From: Clostridium transplantifaecale
GTDB lineage: Bacteria > Bacillota > Clostridia > Lachnospirales > Lachnospiraceae
Length of the DNA: 64,000 nt
Direction of reading: 5' to 3'
Assembly: GCF_900626075.1 (NCBI RefSeq)
Contig: NZ_UYZY01000007.1
Span: forward strand, 62,001 to 126,000
Shown: one piece after another, positions 26,570-35,204 of the stretch
Numbering within the stretch: position 1 is the stretch's first letter
Layout: each line of letters begins with the position of its first letter
Notes under the pieces: model-generated
Databases searched by the model: none
Told to the model about the DNA's origin: nothing
What the model saw: the letters and a program-made list of their open reading frames with translations, nothing else
Translations under genes and position numbers: made by a program

Positions 26570-28051
26570 CTAGTACTAGAGCGAACTCTTTGAGTGGCAG
26601 TTTTCCCTCTTTTTTTGGTACAATTAAAGAAAAAGGGGCTGATATTATGATGAATCCTACGATGTTCAATCCTATTGCATTAGAAGCCTGGTATTCCGAT
26701 GAAGGGAATGATTTTTTACTTCAAGCGGAACTGGAAAACTATCTCCAGAATTATTTCCCCTGCTTTTTTCTGCAGCCACAACGAAGATTGTTCCAAACCT
26801 TTGTACAGGGGCTTTTGAGTCCATTGGAACGCAAATCGATTGAGCCAATCGCACTACACTTTTCTGGGGAAAAGTACGTCAGACCCCTTCAACAGTTTTT
26901 TACCCGTTCACGCTTTGATGAACAGCTACTTCTGGATACCTATCAGGAGCTCTTGGCCGAGCAGATTGGAGCAGGCCGCGGCATGTTGTCCGTGGACGAT
27001 ACCAGCTTTGTGAAAAAAGGAAAGCATTCCGCCGGTGTAAGGCGGCAATACTGTGGCCGCCTGGGAAAAACAGAAAACTGCCAATCAGGAGTGTTCCTTG
27101 CCTATGCTGGTGACAAAGGATATGGGCTTGTGGATTATGACCTGTACATTCCAAAGGAATAGTTCAGCGAAGATTATTCCAGGCTACGTAAGGAATGTCA
27201 TATCCCGGAAGAAAAAAACTTTGCTATCAAAAATGAGATAGCCCATCGCTTGCTCAATCAAGTGATAGGGAGTGGCTAGTTCCAGAACCAGTGGGGAGGA
27301 TGTGATGCAGCATACGGAAATGACCATGTTTTTCTGGACGGATTGGAACTGCCGGAAGATGTATGGTACTTTGCAGCAACCAATGCAAAGAAGCAGGTAT
27401 TCCTGGAGTATCCGCTGCTGTCTTACCCCAAGATGAAAAGAGGGCGTCCCCGTAAACACCCGGTACTTTCACATGAACCAACATCCGCGCGTGATATTGC
27501 AGAAGATCCAACTTTACCATGGGAAACCGTGATACTGGCAGAAGGGGCAAAAGGCCCGATCCCTGCAGAACGAAAAATTCTGCGCTGTTTTTCCTGCCGT
27601 GCAGATGGAAGCCGGAATTATGTGAAGTCTGGGGATGAAATATGGCTTTATCTGAGGAAATATGCAGATGATGAAATAAAATATTTCGTCTGTAATGCTC
27701 CTGCGGATCTCCCGGCAAGAGAACTGGACAGGGCGGCAACGTTACGCTGGCCGATTGAACAGTGTTTCGAGGAATGCAAAGGCAATCTAGATATGGGAGA
27801 TTATGAGTGCCGCAGTTACCAAGGCTGGAGCCGCCATATGCTGTTTGTAATGATAACCCATTTATTTACCACTCAAATACGGGAAATCTTTAAAAAAAGC
27901 AATCCCATTGGTAATAAAACTAATGAATGGGATAATTGTATATACAGTAACCGATATGAAAAAAATTGTAAGTTACCATATACGCAGGAACCATAATGCA
28001 TATTTATCACACCGGAAAACCAGGCTTTTAAAGAGTTCGCTGTAGTACTAG
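26570..28051 (+). mobile_element. IS701-family insertion sequence with target duplication
   Basis: The element spans 26574-28047 (1,474 bp). The left end TACTAGAGCGAACTCTTT and the reverse complement of the right end TACTACAGCGAACTCTTT match at 17 of 18 positions, with weaker similarity further in. A direct CTAG flanks it (26570-26573 and 28048-28051), as expected for the 4-bp duplications of IS701-type elements. The terminal sequences are intact but the transposase gene is broken, so it could move only if helped in trans. Confidence 0.92.
26647..27996 (+). pseudogene. IS701-family DDE transposase, two in-frame stop codons
   Basis: A single reading frame of about 450 codons with recognisable DDE transposase signatures (LSVDDTSFVKKGKHS, then VRRQYCGRLGKTENCQ, and a C-terminal LRWPIEQCFEECKGNLDMGDYE) is broken by TAG at 27160-27162 and TAG at 27277-27279. 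The flanking residues suggest the first replaced a Trp codon (TGG) and the second a Leu codon (TTG). Translation from ATG 26647 yields only a 171-residue piece. No frameshift is needed, so the damage is two point changes. The catalytic acidic residues that can be seen are still present. Confidence 0.9.
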
Positions 28052-28054
28052 AAT

Positions 28055-28183
28055 ATGAAAAGCATAAATTACAAGGAGGATAATCCAGCTGGAACGGACC
28101 TGGCTGTTTTTGTGATTGTATGCCTTGCTGTTACAATTTCGGTGGTAATTTACAGGATTGTGGGTGAGAGAAGGGGAATGTGA
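28055..28183 (+). CDS. Possible small single-span membrane protein (42 aa)
   Basis: An ATG four bases beyond the insertion-sequence target site opens a 42-codon frame: a polar start of about 16 residues, one membrane segment (VFVIVCLAVTISVVIY) and a basic end (GERRGM). There is no Shine-Dalgarno ahead of the ATG, and an in-frame stop precedes it even after the insertion is removed in silico, so it is not the tail of a larger gene. The insertion may have taken away its promoter. I do not recognise a family. It may not be expressed. Confidence 0.35.
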   Translation: MKSINYKEDNPAGTDLAVFVIVCLAVTISVVIYRIVGERRGM

Positions 28184-28254
28184 GGATAATGGAAAGAGTG
28201 GGGAAAGACGTTTTATTAGATATTTCTGCCGTTACAGTATTGTTGATTGGGATG

Positions 28255-28293
28255 AAAAAATGTCGCTTAACTGACTATTAAGCGACATTTTTT
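28255..28293. terminator. Strong hairpin terminator upstream of the first loaP-like gene
   Basis: Perfect 16-bp stem, AAAAAATGTCGCTTAA with its complement, around the loop CTGACTA. T-runs on both strands make it a bidirectional intrinsic terminator. It insulates the antiterminator genes from upstream transcription. It is the reverse complement of the leader hairpin at 28529-28559. Confidence 0.85.
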
Positions 28294-28467
28294 GCACTAT
28301 CCTTATATTCATATATAAGAATAGTGTTATTGTTTGTTCGATTTTCAAAAGGAATGAGGAGTGCGTTTTAAACGTCTATTTTGAAATTTTCGATAAAGCA
28401 TGGATAATTATTAAGAAAAAACAAGATTTTTTTAACATTTATTACCTTAAGATTCATTTTCTATCAG
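28294..28467. other. AT-rich spacer between inverted hairpins
   Basis: Very AT-rich, no open frame of note. It contains a second imperfect palindrome directly after the terminator (28295-28324 region, ACTATCCTTATAT against ATATAAGAATAGT, one mismatch). The rest shows nothing I can name. Confidence 0.4.
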
Positions 28468-28496
28468 TTGACCATCCCATGAAAGGGTGTTATAAT
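28468..28496 (+). promoter_or_regulatory. Promoter of the loaP-like pair
   Basis: TTGACC (28468-28473), 17-bp spacer, TATAAT (28491-28496). Transcription would begin near 28503, leaving an 80-nt leader that is almost filled by the hairpin at 28525-28569. Confidence 0.85.
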
Positions 28497-28524
28497 TTAC
28501 AGGAATCTAGCAGTGGTGAGAAAA

Positions 28525-28569
28525 CTGAAAAAAATGTCGCTTAATAGTCAGTTAAGCGATCCTTTTCAG
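28525..28569 (+). promoter_or_regulatory. Leader hairpin before the first loaP-like gene
   Basis: Two-part stem: outer CTGAAAA / TTTTCAG, inner TCGCTTAA / TTAAGCGA, loop TAGTCAG, with a small internal bulge. Its end abuts the AGGAAGGGGG ribosome-binding site. Positions 28529-28559 are the exact reverse complement of 28255-28285 plus flanking A/T bases. Unlike the upstream copy the T-run is broken, so it looks less like a terminator and more like a protein- or ribosome-controlled element. Confidence 0.6.
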
Positions 28570-28582
28570 GAAGGGGGCATTC

Positions 28583-29161
28583 ATGAGCTGGTATGTATTA
28601 CAGTGTAGAACGGGCCGGGAAGATACGATTATCCGCTCCTGCAGACAGCATATTTCACAGGATGCCCTTGATGATGCGTTTGCATTCCGCTGTGAGAGGC
28701 TCTGGCGCTCGGATGGTATCTGGAAACTGGTGGAGAAAGAATTGTTTCCGGGATATGTGTTCCTTGAGAGCAGGAGACCCGATAAGCTATCGGAAGAACT
28801 GGAAATTTATCGTAAGATACTGAGAGTGATGGAAGAATCGGGATATCTGATTTCTGTGTATGAGGAGGAAGAACGGTATCTAAGGAAGCTTTGCGGCGAA
28901 CATCATTATCTTAGAATGTCCTATGGTTACAAAGACCAGGAAAAAGGAACTTCTTATATTACGGAAGGTCCCTTGAAAGGACTTGAAAATCAGATTGTTA
29001 AGTTTGACTGGCATCGCCGCTTTGCCCAGGTGGAAATTCCGGTATCACGGAAAAAGGTTGTGGTCTGGGCCGGGATTGGAATTGATGAGAAAATCCTGGA
29101 AGGCCGGAGTGACGAGAGACAGGAAATGAGACAAAAGGAAGTACAAGTTCTCGTTTCATAA
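28583..29161 (+). CDS. LoaP-type NusG paralogue (transcription antiterminator) 1
   Basis: A 192-residue NusG-family protein: NGN domain (residues 1-115) beginning SWYVLQCRTGRED and holding the LFPGYVFLES core that contacts the RNA polymerase clamp, then a KOW domain (about 130-170) with GPLKGLENQIVKFDWHRRFAQV. Housekeeping NusG normally sits with secE and rplK; this copy instead opens a polysaccharide cluster, as LoaP and UpxY proteins do. LoaP is known to bind a hairpin in the leader of long biosynthetic operons and to make polymerase ignore terminators. SD AGGAAGGGGG precedes the ATG. Specificity for this operon is inferred from position. Confidence 0.85.
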   Translation: MSWYVLQCRTGREDTIIRSCRQHISQDALDDAFAFRCERLWRSDGIWKLVEKELFPGYVFLESRRPDKLSEELEIYRKILRVMEESGYLISVYEEEERYLRKLCGEHHYLRMSYGYKDQEKGTSYITEGPLKGLENQIVKFDWHRRFAQVEIPVSRKKVVVWAGIGIDEKILEGRSDERQEMRQKEVQVLVS

Positions 29162-29387
29162 AAATATGCGAAAAGGTTGTACAGCTATTGAGGCATGCAG
29201 TCGGATTGTGTTGTTATACAGGTCGGATTAAGGTACCGAAGAGGTGAGGTGTTTTGGAACTTATAATTATAGTAGGTTCTGAGAATGCTGAAATTCTTTT
29301 GGCTAAAAATCTGAAAAAGGCTCTGGATTTTTTATAACTGCAGGGATGGCGGAGCCATGTCTTTTTCGGACAGAGAGGAGTTCGGAT
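29162..29387 (+). other. Spacer between the two loaP-like genes, with a possible mini-ORF
   Basis: No terminator is seen. A 27-codon frame from TTG 29254 to TAA 29335-29337 follows GAGGTGAGGTG and would encode a short hydrophobic/charged peptide (start MELIIIVGSENAEILL). It may be a leader peptide or chance. Confidence 0.3.
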
Positions 29388-29924
29388 ATGTGGTATGTGA
29401 TTCAGACTGTTACCGGAAAAGAGGAAGAGCTGATGCTCTTTATACGTACATTGTTGAGCCGGGAGCATTTTGAGAATTGCTTTATGATTCGGGCGGAATG
29501 GCTGAAACGGCTGGGGGGAGAGTGGCAGTTGCAGTTAAGGCCTTTATTTCCCGGATATGTATTTATAGAAACGGATGAACCGGAGAGAATCTATATGGAA
29601 TTGAAAAGTGTACCGAGATTCTCCAGACTGTTGGGGAACGGTAAAAATGAGTTTATCCCGGTGAAAGAGGCAGAGGAGAGATTTCTGCGGGCAATTATAG
29701 ACAGTAGTGGGGATTTTAGCAGCTCTGTTGTACGGTTGACAGTTGTGAAGACGGATGTAATTGGAAATGTGGTTTCTGTAGAGGGTGCATTGGAGTTTTT
29801 TGAAAGAGAGAACATTAAGGTGAATCTTCACAAGAGATATGCAATGGTGAAGACGTTGATGATTGGAGAAGAAAGAACACTGATATTTGGGATACAGCTT
29901 GAAAAGGATAAAGAAATCAAGTGA
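29388..29924 (+). CDS. LoaP-type NusG paralogue (transcription antiterminator) 2
   Basis: A second NusG-family protein of 178 residues: NGN domain starting MWYVIQTVTGKEEELM with LFPGYVFIET, and a C-terminal KOW-like domain (about 115-160) that is less typical than in copy 1 (DVIGNVVSVEGALEFF). I chose ATG 29388 because GAGAGGAG lies seven bases upstream. The two copies are too different to be a recent duplication. They probably share a transcript. One may regulate the other or each may recognise a different leader; the sequence does not decide. Confidence 0.83.
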   Translation: MWYVIQTVTGKEEELMLFIRTLLSREHFENCFMIRAEWLKRLGGEWQLQLRPLFPGYVFIETDEPERIYMELKSVPRFSRLLGNGKNEFIPVKEAEERFLRAIIDSSGDFSSSVVRLTVVKTDVIGNVVSVEGALEFFERENIKVNLHKRYAMVKTLMIGEERTLIFGIQLEKDKEIK

Positions 29925-30229
29925 ATCAGGAAATTCATTGTGTTAGTTACAACAAATATGGTTAGGAAGAATGGATAGGAATTAATCAATATAGAGAACA
30001 TTAATTTGAGAATTTTAGTATAGGGAGGAGAGTTGATGCTTTTGTCCCTTTTTTTTGGTATGAAAGAAATTAATATTATACAGGGTAAAGAGTAATAAAG
30101 AACTATTTTAAACTAGAACAGAAGTTGTGGTGATAAGTACAAAATAAAATTGGAGTAAGAAACCAGTTTCTTCTAATTACAAATACTATTCTTTCAAGTT
30201 ATAACATTATAGATAAAGGAATTGATAAG
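29925..30229 (+). promoter_or_regulatory. AT-rich leader region of the polysaccharide operon
   Basis: A 305-bp stretch with three points of note: a 19-residue mini-ORF with an excellent Shine-Dalgarno (GGGAGGAG, ATG 30036, TAA 30093-30095); an AGGGA/TCCCT stem (30022-30026 with 30045-30049) followed by eight T residues, which together resemble a weak terminator overlapping the mini-ORF start; and a tight AAGAAAC-CA-GTTTCTT hairpin (30157-30172). No strong promoter was found, so the operon may be read from the loaP promoter. Attenuation relieved by LoaP is a hypothesis. Confidence 0.45.
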
Positions 30230-30880
30230 ATGAACGAACAGAGTTTGGTTGAAGCCCATGTATTAAGTAGAAAGCAAAAAAACTATTTGATAGTCAAAAG
30301 AATATTAGATTTATTTATGTCTGTCAGTGCAGTTATTGTATTGAGTCCACTTCTTTTTGGAATAGCAATAGCTATTAAGCGAGATTCTAAAGGTCCTGTT
30401 TTTTTTAAACAAAAGAGAGTTGGAAAAGATAAAAAATTATTTGAAATATACAAATTTAGAACCATGCGGACAGACACTCCCAAGAATATGCCGACTCATA
30501 TGTTGGCGGAACCAGACCAGTATATTACAAAGATCGGCAGTTTGTTGCGAAAGACAAGCTTAGATGAACTTCCTCAGATATTTAATATTATCAAAAATGA
30601 CATGTATATTGTTGCGCCTCGCCCTGCACTTTGGAATCAATATGATCTGATAGAAAAGCGCGATGAATACGGAGTTCATCAGATTGCTCCGGGACTAACG
30701 GGGTGGGCTCAAATCAATGGTCGAGATGAATTGGAAATCCCAGTAAAAGCAAAATTAGATAAGTACTATATTGAGCATATGGGATTACAAATGGATTGTT
30801 ACTGTATCTTAAAGACTATTATATCAGTTTTAAAACATGAAGGTGTGATAGAGGGAGGAACGGGAAAAATGAAAAAGTAA
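30230..30880 (+). CDS. Sugar transferase (polyprenyl-phosphate phosphoglycosyl transferase)
   Basis: Initiating enzyme that transfers a sugar-phosphate from a nucleotide sugar to undecaprenyl phosphate at the inner face of the membrane. The 216 residues show the single membrane segment (about 25-45), KFRTMRTDTP, the catalytic Asp-Glu in KTSLDELPQ, APRPAL and PGLTGWAQINGRDEL. It is the short form (PglC-like), without the extra helices of WbaP. It opens the operon, as such enzymes often do. The sugar is not predictable; GlcNAc-, GalNAc- or diNAcBac-type donors are the usual choices. Confidence 0.93.
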   Translation: MNEQSLVEAHVLSRKQKNYLIVKRILDLFMSVSAVIVLSPLLFGIAIAIKRDSKGPVFFKQKRVGKDKKLFEIYKFRTMRTDTPKNMPTHMLAEPDQYITKIGSLLRKTSLDELPQIFNIIKNDMYIVAPRPALWNQYDLIEKRDEYGVHQIAPGLTGWAQINGRDELEIPVKAKLDKYYIEHMGLQMDCYCILKTIISVLKHEGVIEGGTGKMKK

Positions 30881-30934
30881 AATATATTATATAAAATTAC
30901 ATATCTCAAATTCATAAAATTGTTGGGAGTTTAT

Positions 30935-32131
30935 ATGAATATTTTGATTATCAGTCAACGTTTTTTTCCGGAGACTTTTCGAATTAATGATATAGCTAAA
31001 GATTTGGTTAAAAGAGGGCATAAAGTGACTGTTCTGACAGGGCTGCCTAATTATCCATCAGGAAATATCTCAGAACGATATTGTAAATTTAAAAACAGAA
31101 AAGAATATGTTGCAGGTGTGGAAATAATCCGTACTTATGAACGAGGAAGAAAGAACGGTATTATCGGTCTTGGATTAAATTATTTATCATTAGCTGTCTC
31201 CTCGTCTTGGAAGGCACTATTTTTGAAGGGGAATTACGATGTGATTTATGTATATCAGTTATCTCCTGTTTTTGTGTTGTTACCAGCTAGAATAATGAAA
31301 TTTAGGAAAAAAATTCCGGTATTGATTTACTGCTGTGATTTATGGCCGGAATCCCTAAAGGCATATAATATTAAAGAAAAAAATTTATTATTTCAAATTA
31401 TAAAAAAAATTTGCTATTTTCTATATTCTGGAGGCGATATGATTGCGGTAACTTCTAAAACATTTATCGAATACTTTCACTCAATTCATCATATAAGTAT
31501 TCCCATATATTATATGCCTCAACATGCAGAAGAATCATATTTGAATATGGAGTTGTCTAGTTCGGCAGGAGAAGAGATCCAGCTTTTATTTTGTGGTAAT
31601 ATTGGCCGAGTGCAAGATATGCCATGTGCACTAAAGGCGATGAAAATTCTAAATAAGAATTTAAAAGTTCATTTGCATATAGTTGGAGACGGTTCAGAAT
31701 TAGAAGCTAGTAAAAAAATGGTAAAAGAATTTGAGATAGATGATAGAGTGACTTTTTATGGGCGGTACCCTTTAAAGGATATGCCGGATTTCTATAAGAT
31801 GGCAGATGCATGTTTGCTTACTTTGACTGGAGATAATTTTATAGGGGCGACAATTCCATCGAAATTGCAGGGATATATGGCAGCTGGAAAAATGGTTTTA
31901 GCTGCTATAGATGGGGCGGCTAAAGAAATTATCGAAGAATCACATTGTGGAATGCAAGTTGCAGCTGGAGATTATCAAGGGCTTGCAAATATTATAGAAG
32001 AATTTGTTTTGAATAGATGCAATTATGCTTCTTGTGGAGAGGCTGGAAGAGCGTATTTTAAGCGAAATTTTACTAAGGATATATTCATGAAAGAATTGCT
32101 AAATCAATTTGAAAAATTAAAGGAGACATAG
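30935..32131 (+). CDS. Glycosyltransferase family 4, WbuB-like (probable L-FucNAc transferase)
   Basis: A 398-residue GT-B enzyme. The N-terminal ILIISQRFFPETFRINDIA and TGLPNYPSGN are typical of the WbuB group, and the C-terminal half holds the nucleotide-sugar site (FCGNIGRVQDMP, IPSKLQGYMAAGKMVLA). ATG 30935 follows TTGGGAG. WbuB enzymes in O-antigen clusters add N-acetyl-L-fucosamine. That fits the three UDP-L-FucNAc genes immediately downstream, five bases away. The donor assignment is inference from family plus context. Confidence 0.85.
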   Translation: MNILIISQRFFPETFRINDIAKDLVKRGHKVTVLTGLPNYPSGNISERYCKFKNRKEYVAGVEIIRTYERGRKNGIIGLGLNYLSLAVSSSWKALFLKGNYDVIYVYQLSPVFVLLPARIMKFRKKIPVLIYCCDLWPESLKAYNIKEKNLLFQIIKKICYFLYSGGDMIAVTSKTFIEYFHSIHHISIPIYYMPQHAEESYLNMELSSSAGEEIQLLFCGNIGRVQDMPCALKAMKILNKNLKVHLHIVGDGSELEASKKMVKEFEIDDRVTFYGRYPLKDMPDFYKMADACLLTLTGDNFIGATIPSKLQGYMAAGKMVLAAIDGAAKEIIEESHCGMQVAAGDYQGLANIIEEFVLNRCNYASCGEAGRAYFKRNFTKDIFMKELLNQFEKLKET

Positions 32132-32135
32132 AAGT

Positions 32136-33176
32136 ATGTTTGAAGGAAAAACGTTATTGATTACAGGGGGAACCGGATCTTTTGGAAATGCAGTGTTGAA
32201 TGGTTTTTTATCCTCTGATATAGGAGAAATTCGTATTTTATCTAGGGATGAGAAAAAGCAGGATGATATGCGACATCAGTATCAAGCTAGGTTTCCAGAA
32301 TATAGTGATAAAATTAAGTTTTACATAGGTGATGTAAGAGATATTCAGTCTGTTAGGAATGCAATGCATGATGTGAATTACATTTTTCATGCTGCTGCAT
32401 TAAAACAAGTTCCTTCGTGTGAATTTTTTCCAGTAGAGGCGGTTAAAACTAATGTGTTAGGAACAGAAAACGTACTTACTGCAGCAATTGATGAAGGAGT
32501 TAAGTCAGTCATTTGTCTTTCGACAGATAAAGCTGCTTATCCAGTTAATGCCATGGGCACAAGTAAAGCTATGATGGAAAAGGTTATCGTGGCAAAGAGC
32601 AGAACGGTTTCTCAGGACAGGACGAAGATATGTTGTACACGATACGGAAATGTAATGTGTAGTCGTGGTTCTGTAATTCCACTTTGGCTCGAGCAGATTA
32701 AAGCAGGAAAACCCATTACGATAACTGAGCCGGATATGACTCGTTTTGTCATGTCATTGGAAGAAGCAGTTGATTTAGTTCTGTTTGCATTTGAAAAAGG
32801 AAATAGTGGAGATATTTTAGTACAAAAAGCACCGGCATGTACAATAAAAGTACTTGCAGAAGCAGTAGTAGAGTTGTTTGCTCCGGGGCATAAAATAAAA
32901 ATAATTGGAATTCGGCATGGAGAAAAAATGTATGAAACTCTACTTACAAATGAAGAGTGTGCAAATGCAGTAGATCTAGGAAAATTTTATAGAGTACCAT
33001 GTGATAAACGCGATTTAAATTATGATAAATTTTTTATACACGGAGATACAGAGAGAAATATACTAACAGAGTTTAATTCCAATAATACGAAATTATTATC
33101 TGTTGAGCAGGTAAAAGAAAAGTTGTTTTCATTATCTTATGTTAAAAATGAATTAAAAGCGTGGGAGGCAAAGTGA
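32136..33176 (+). CDS. UDP-GlcNAc 4,6-dehydratase/epimerase, FnlA/CapE-like
   Basis: First enzyme of UDP-L-FucNAc synthesis: 4,6-dehydration and 3,5-epimerisation of UDP-GlcNAc. The 346-residue short-chain dehydrogenase shows the TGGTGSFG nucleotide loop and, instead of the common YxxxK, the MxxxK catalytic pair (Met140, Lys144 in NAMGTSK) characteristic of the FlaA1/CapE/FnlA branch. The C terminus with RHGEKMYETLLT also fits. The stop overlaps the next start (TGATG). FlaA1/PseB relatives use other end products, but the two following genes point to L-FucNAc. Confidence 0.88.
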   Translation: MFEGKTLLITGGTGSFGNAVLNGFLSSDIGEIRILSRDEKKQDDMRHQYQARFPEYSDKIKFYIGDVRDIQSVRNAMHDVNYIFHAAALKQVPSCEFFPVEAVKTNVLGTENVLTAAIDEGVKSVICLSTDKAAYPVNAMGTSKAMMEKVIVAKSRTVSQDRTKICCTRYGNVMCSRGSVIPLWLEQIKAGKPITITEPDMTRFVMSLEEAVDLVLFAFEKGNSGDILVQKAPACTIKVLAEAVVELFAPGHKIKIIGIRHGEKMYETLLTNEECANAVDLGKFYRVPCDKRDLNYDKFFIHGDTERNILTEFNSNNTKLLSVEQVKEKLFSLSYVKNELKAWEAK

Positions 33177-34030
33177 TGCGTTTTCTCGTTTTAGGGGCTT
33201 CTGGAATGGCCGGACATGTAATATCGATTTATTTGAAAGAACAGGGACATGAAGTCGTTGGTTACAGCAGAAGAAAGACTAATTATGTCGAGTCTATTTT
33301 AGGTGATGCAAAAGATACCGAGACTTTAACAAATATTATTAGGCAAAGAAATTTTGATACGATAATTAATGCAATTGGTGTACTAAATCAGTTGGCTGAG
33401 GCAGATAAGGAAGGGGCGGTTTTTTTAAATTCCTATTTTCCACATTTTCTTGCAAAAATAACTGCAGATTTGGATACACAGATTATACATATGAGTACAG
33501 ATTGTGTGTTTTCAGGAAAGAAGGGCCCTTATACCGAAAAATCAAATCGAGATGGAGAAACATTTTATGATCGCTCAAAGGCAATGGGAGAACTGGAGGA
33601 TAATAAAAATCTTACATTACGTAATAGTATTGTAGGCCCTGATATTAATGAAAAAGGGATTGGTTTGCTTAATTGGTTTATGAAGCAAGAAGGAGAGGTT
33701 AACGGTTTCACTCATGCCATGTGGACAGGAATGACAACTCTGCAGCTTGCAAAAACAATGGAGATAGCAGCGCAGAGAAAAACTTATGGTTTAATAAATA
33801 TGGTCAATGAGGGTAATATAAGTAAGTACAAATTATTAAAACTATTTAATAAATATTTGCGAAATGATGAAATAAAGATAAGGCCTTATGAAGGTCTTAT
33901 CTTAGATAAGACACTAATTAGAACAAATTTTGAGTTTGATTGTGTCGTTCCAAATTATGAAACGATGATATCGGAGATGGCTGAATGGATGCGGGATCAC
34001 CGACATTTATATCCACATTATAGTTTATAA
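33176..34030 (+). CDS. RmlD-family reductase, FnlB/CapF-like
   Basis: Predicted NAD(P)H-dependent reductase for the second step of UDP-L-FucNAc synthesis (4-keto reduction to the UDP-L-talose/pneumosamine form). The 284 residues start with a Rossmann loop (LVLGASGMAGH) and carry the YDRSK catalytic motif and MSTDCVFSG. ATG 33176 overlaps the stop of the dehydratase gene. The protein lacks the C-terminal cupin that some CapF proteins have, so it is closer in size to RmlD itself. The reaction is inferred from gene order. Confidence 0.83.
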   Translation: MRFLVLGASGMAGHVISIYLKEQGHEVVGYSRRKTNYVESILGDAKDTETLTNIIRQRNFDTIINAIGVLNQLAEADKEGAVFLNSYFPHFLAKITADLDTQIIHMSTDCVFSGKKGPYTEKSNRDGETFYDRSKAMGELEDNKNLTLRNSIVGPDINEKGIGLLNWFMKQEGEVNGFTHAMWTGMTTLQLAKTMEIAAQRKTYGLINMVNEGNISKYKLLKLFNKYLRNDEIKIRPYEGLILDKTLIRTNFEFDCVVPNYETMISEMAEWMRDHRHLYPHYSL

Positions 34031-34046
34031 TTATTGTTGAAAGAAA

Positions 34047-35183
34047 ATGGAGAATAAAATGAGTAAGTTAAGGTTAATGACACTTGTAGGAACAAGACCG
34101 GAAATTATAAAAATGTCAGCAATCATTAAAAAATGTGATCAATATTTTGAGCATATTATTGTACATACAGGTCAGAATTATGATTATACATTGAATGAAG
34201 TTTTTTTTGAAGAACTTTGCCTTAGAAAACCGGATTACTATCTTGGTGTGGTGGGAGGCAATTTGGGTCAGACCATGGGAAATATAATTACAAAATCATA
34301 TGAGTTGATGACAGAAATAAAACCAGATGCAATTATTGTTTTAGGTGATACAAATTCCTGTTTATCAGTAATTGCTGCAAAACGATTAAAAATTCCGATA
34401 TTTCATATGGAAGCAGGGAACCGTTGCAAAGATGAAAATCTTCCAGAAGAAGTAATACGTCGAATTGTAGATGTAACCAGTGATGTAAATCTTTGCTATT
34501 CCGAGCATGCTAGAAGATATATTCTGGACACGGGTGTAAAGCCAGAGTATACCTATGTTGTTGGCTCTCCTATGAGAGAGGTATTAAACAACTGTATTGA
34601 GAATATTGATAAAAGCAATATTCTTGAAAAATTAGGACTTGAGAAAGGCCACTATATTTTATTGTCTGCACACAGAGAAGAAAATATTAATATCGAAAGC
34701 AATTTCTTATCTTTAATGAATGCGGTAAATGCGATGGCTGAGACATATAACATGCCGATTTTATACTCCTGCCATCCTAGAAGCAAAAAATATATTGACC
34801 AAAGAGGATTCAAATTTTCTGGCAGAGTGATTCAACATCAGCCTTTTGGATTTTTCGATTATAACAAATTGCAGCAAAATGCTTTCTGCGTGGTATCAGA
34901 TAGTGGGACGGTTCCGGAGGAAGCTGCATATTTTGGCTTTCCGGCAGTTTCGATCAGAACAAGTACAGAGCGACCAGAGGCTATGGACAAGGGAGTATTT
35001 ACGGTCGGAAGTATTACAACAGAGCAAGTTTTGCAAGCAGTAGAACTGGCTGCTTCTCTGAAAGCTAATGGAGATGACACAATAGAAGTTCCTGCATATG
35101 CAGATGAAAATGTAAGTGTAAAAGTTATTAAGATCATTCAGAGTTATGTTGGAATTATAAATAAGATGGTTTGGAAAAAATAA
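34047..35183 (+). CDS. UDP-N-acetylhexosamine 2-epimerase, FnlC/CapG-like
   Basis: Non-hydrolysing 2-epimerase of 378 residues with LVGTRPEIIKM at the N terminus, the GDTNSCL and MEAGNRC substrate region, and SAHREEN. In the FnlA-B-C order it would make UDP-L-FucNAc. WecB-type enzymes making UDP-ManNAc share the fold, so the substrate rests on the neighbours. Two starts compete: ATG 34047, and ATG 34059 with GGAG six bases upstream; the second would give 374 residues. Confidence 0.88.
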   Translation: MENKMSKLRLMTLVGTRPEIIKMSAIIKKCDQYFEHIIVHTGQNYDYTLNEVFFEELCLRKPDYYLGVVGGNLGQTMGNIITKSYELMTEIKPDAIIVLGDTNSCLSVIAAKRLKIPIFHMEAGNRCKDENLPEEVIRRIVDVTSDVNLCYSEHARRYILDTGVKPEYTYVVGSPMREVLNNCIENIDKSNILEKLGLEKGHYILLSAHREENINIESNFLSLMNAVNAMAETYNMPILYSCHPRSKKYIDQRGFKFSGRVIQHQPFGFFDYNKLQQNAFCVVSDSGTVPEEAAYFGFPAVSIRTSTERPEAMDKGVFTVGSITTEQVLQAVELAASLKANGDDTIEVPAYADENVSVKVIKIIQSYVGIINKMVWKK

Positions 35184-35204
35184 AAGTGTGGAGGGAATAT
35201 AAAG

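Noticed and set aside
27160..27279. Amber codons read as pyrrolysine or as a programmed recoding in the transposase
   Set aside because: No pyl genes or recoding signal seen; both codons are one change from the residues usual at these places, so plain mutation is simpler.
29346..29387. Upstream start for the second loaP-like gene
   Set aside because: ATG 29388 has GAGAGGAG at a proper distance and gives the standard NusG N terminus.
28583..29924. The NusG-like genes as the housekeeping nusG
   Set aside because: No secE, rplK or rplA nearby, two copies in tandem, and location at a polysaccharide cluster.
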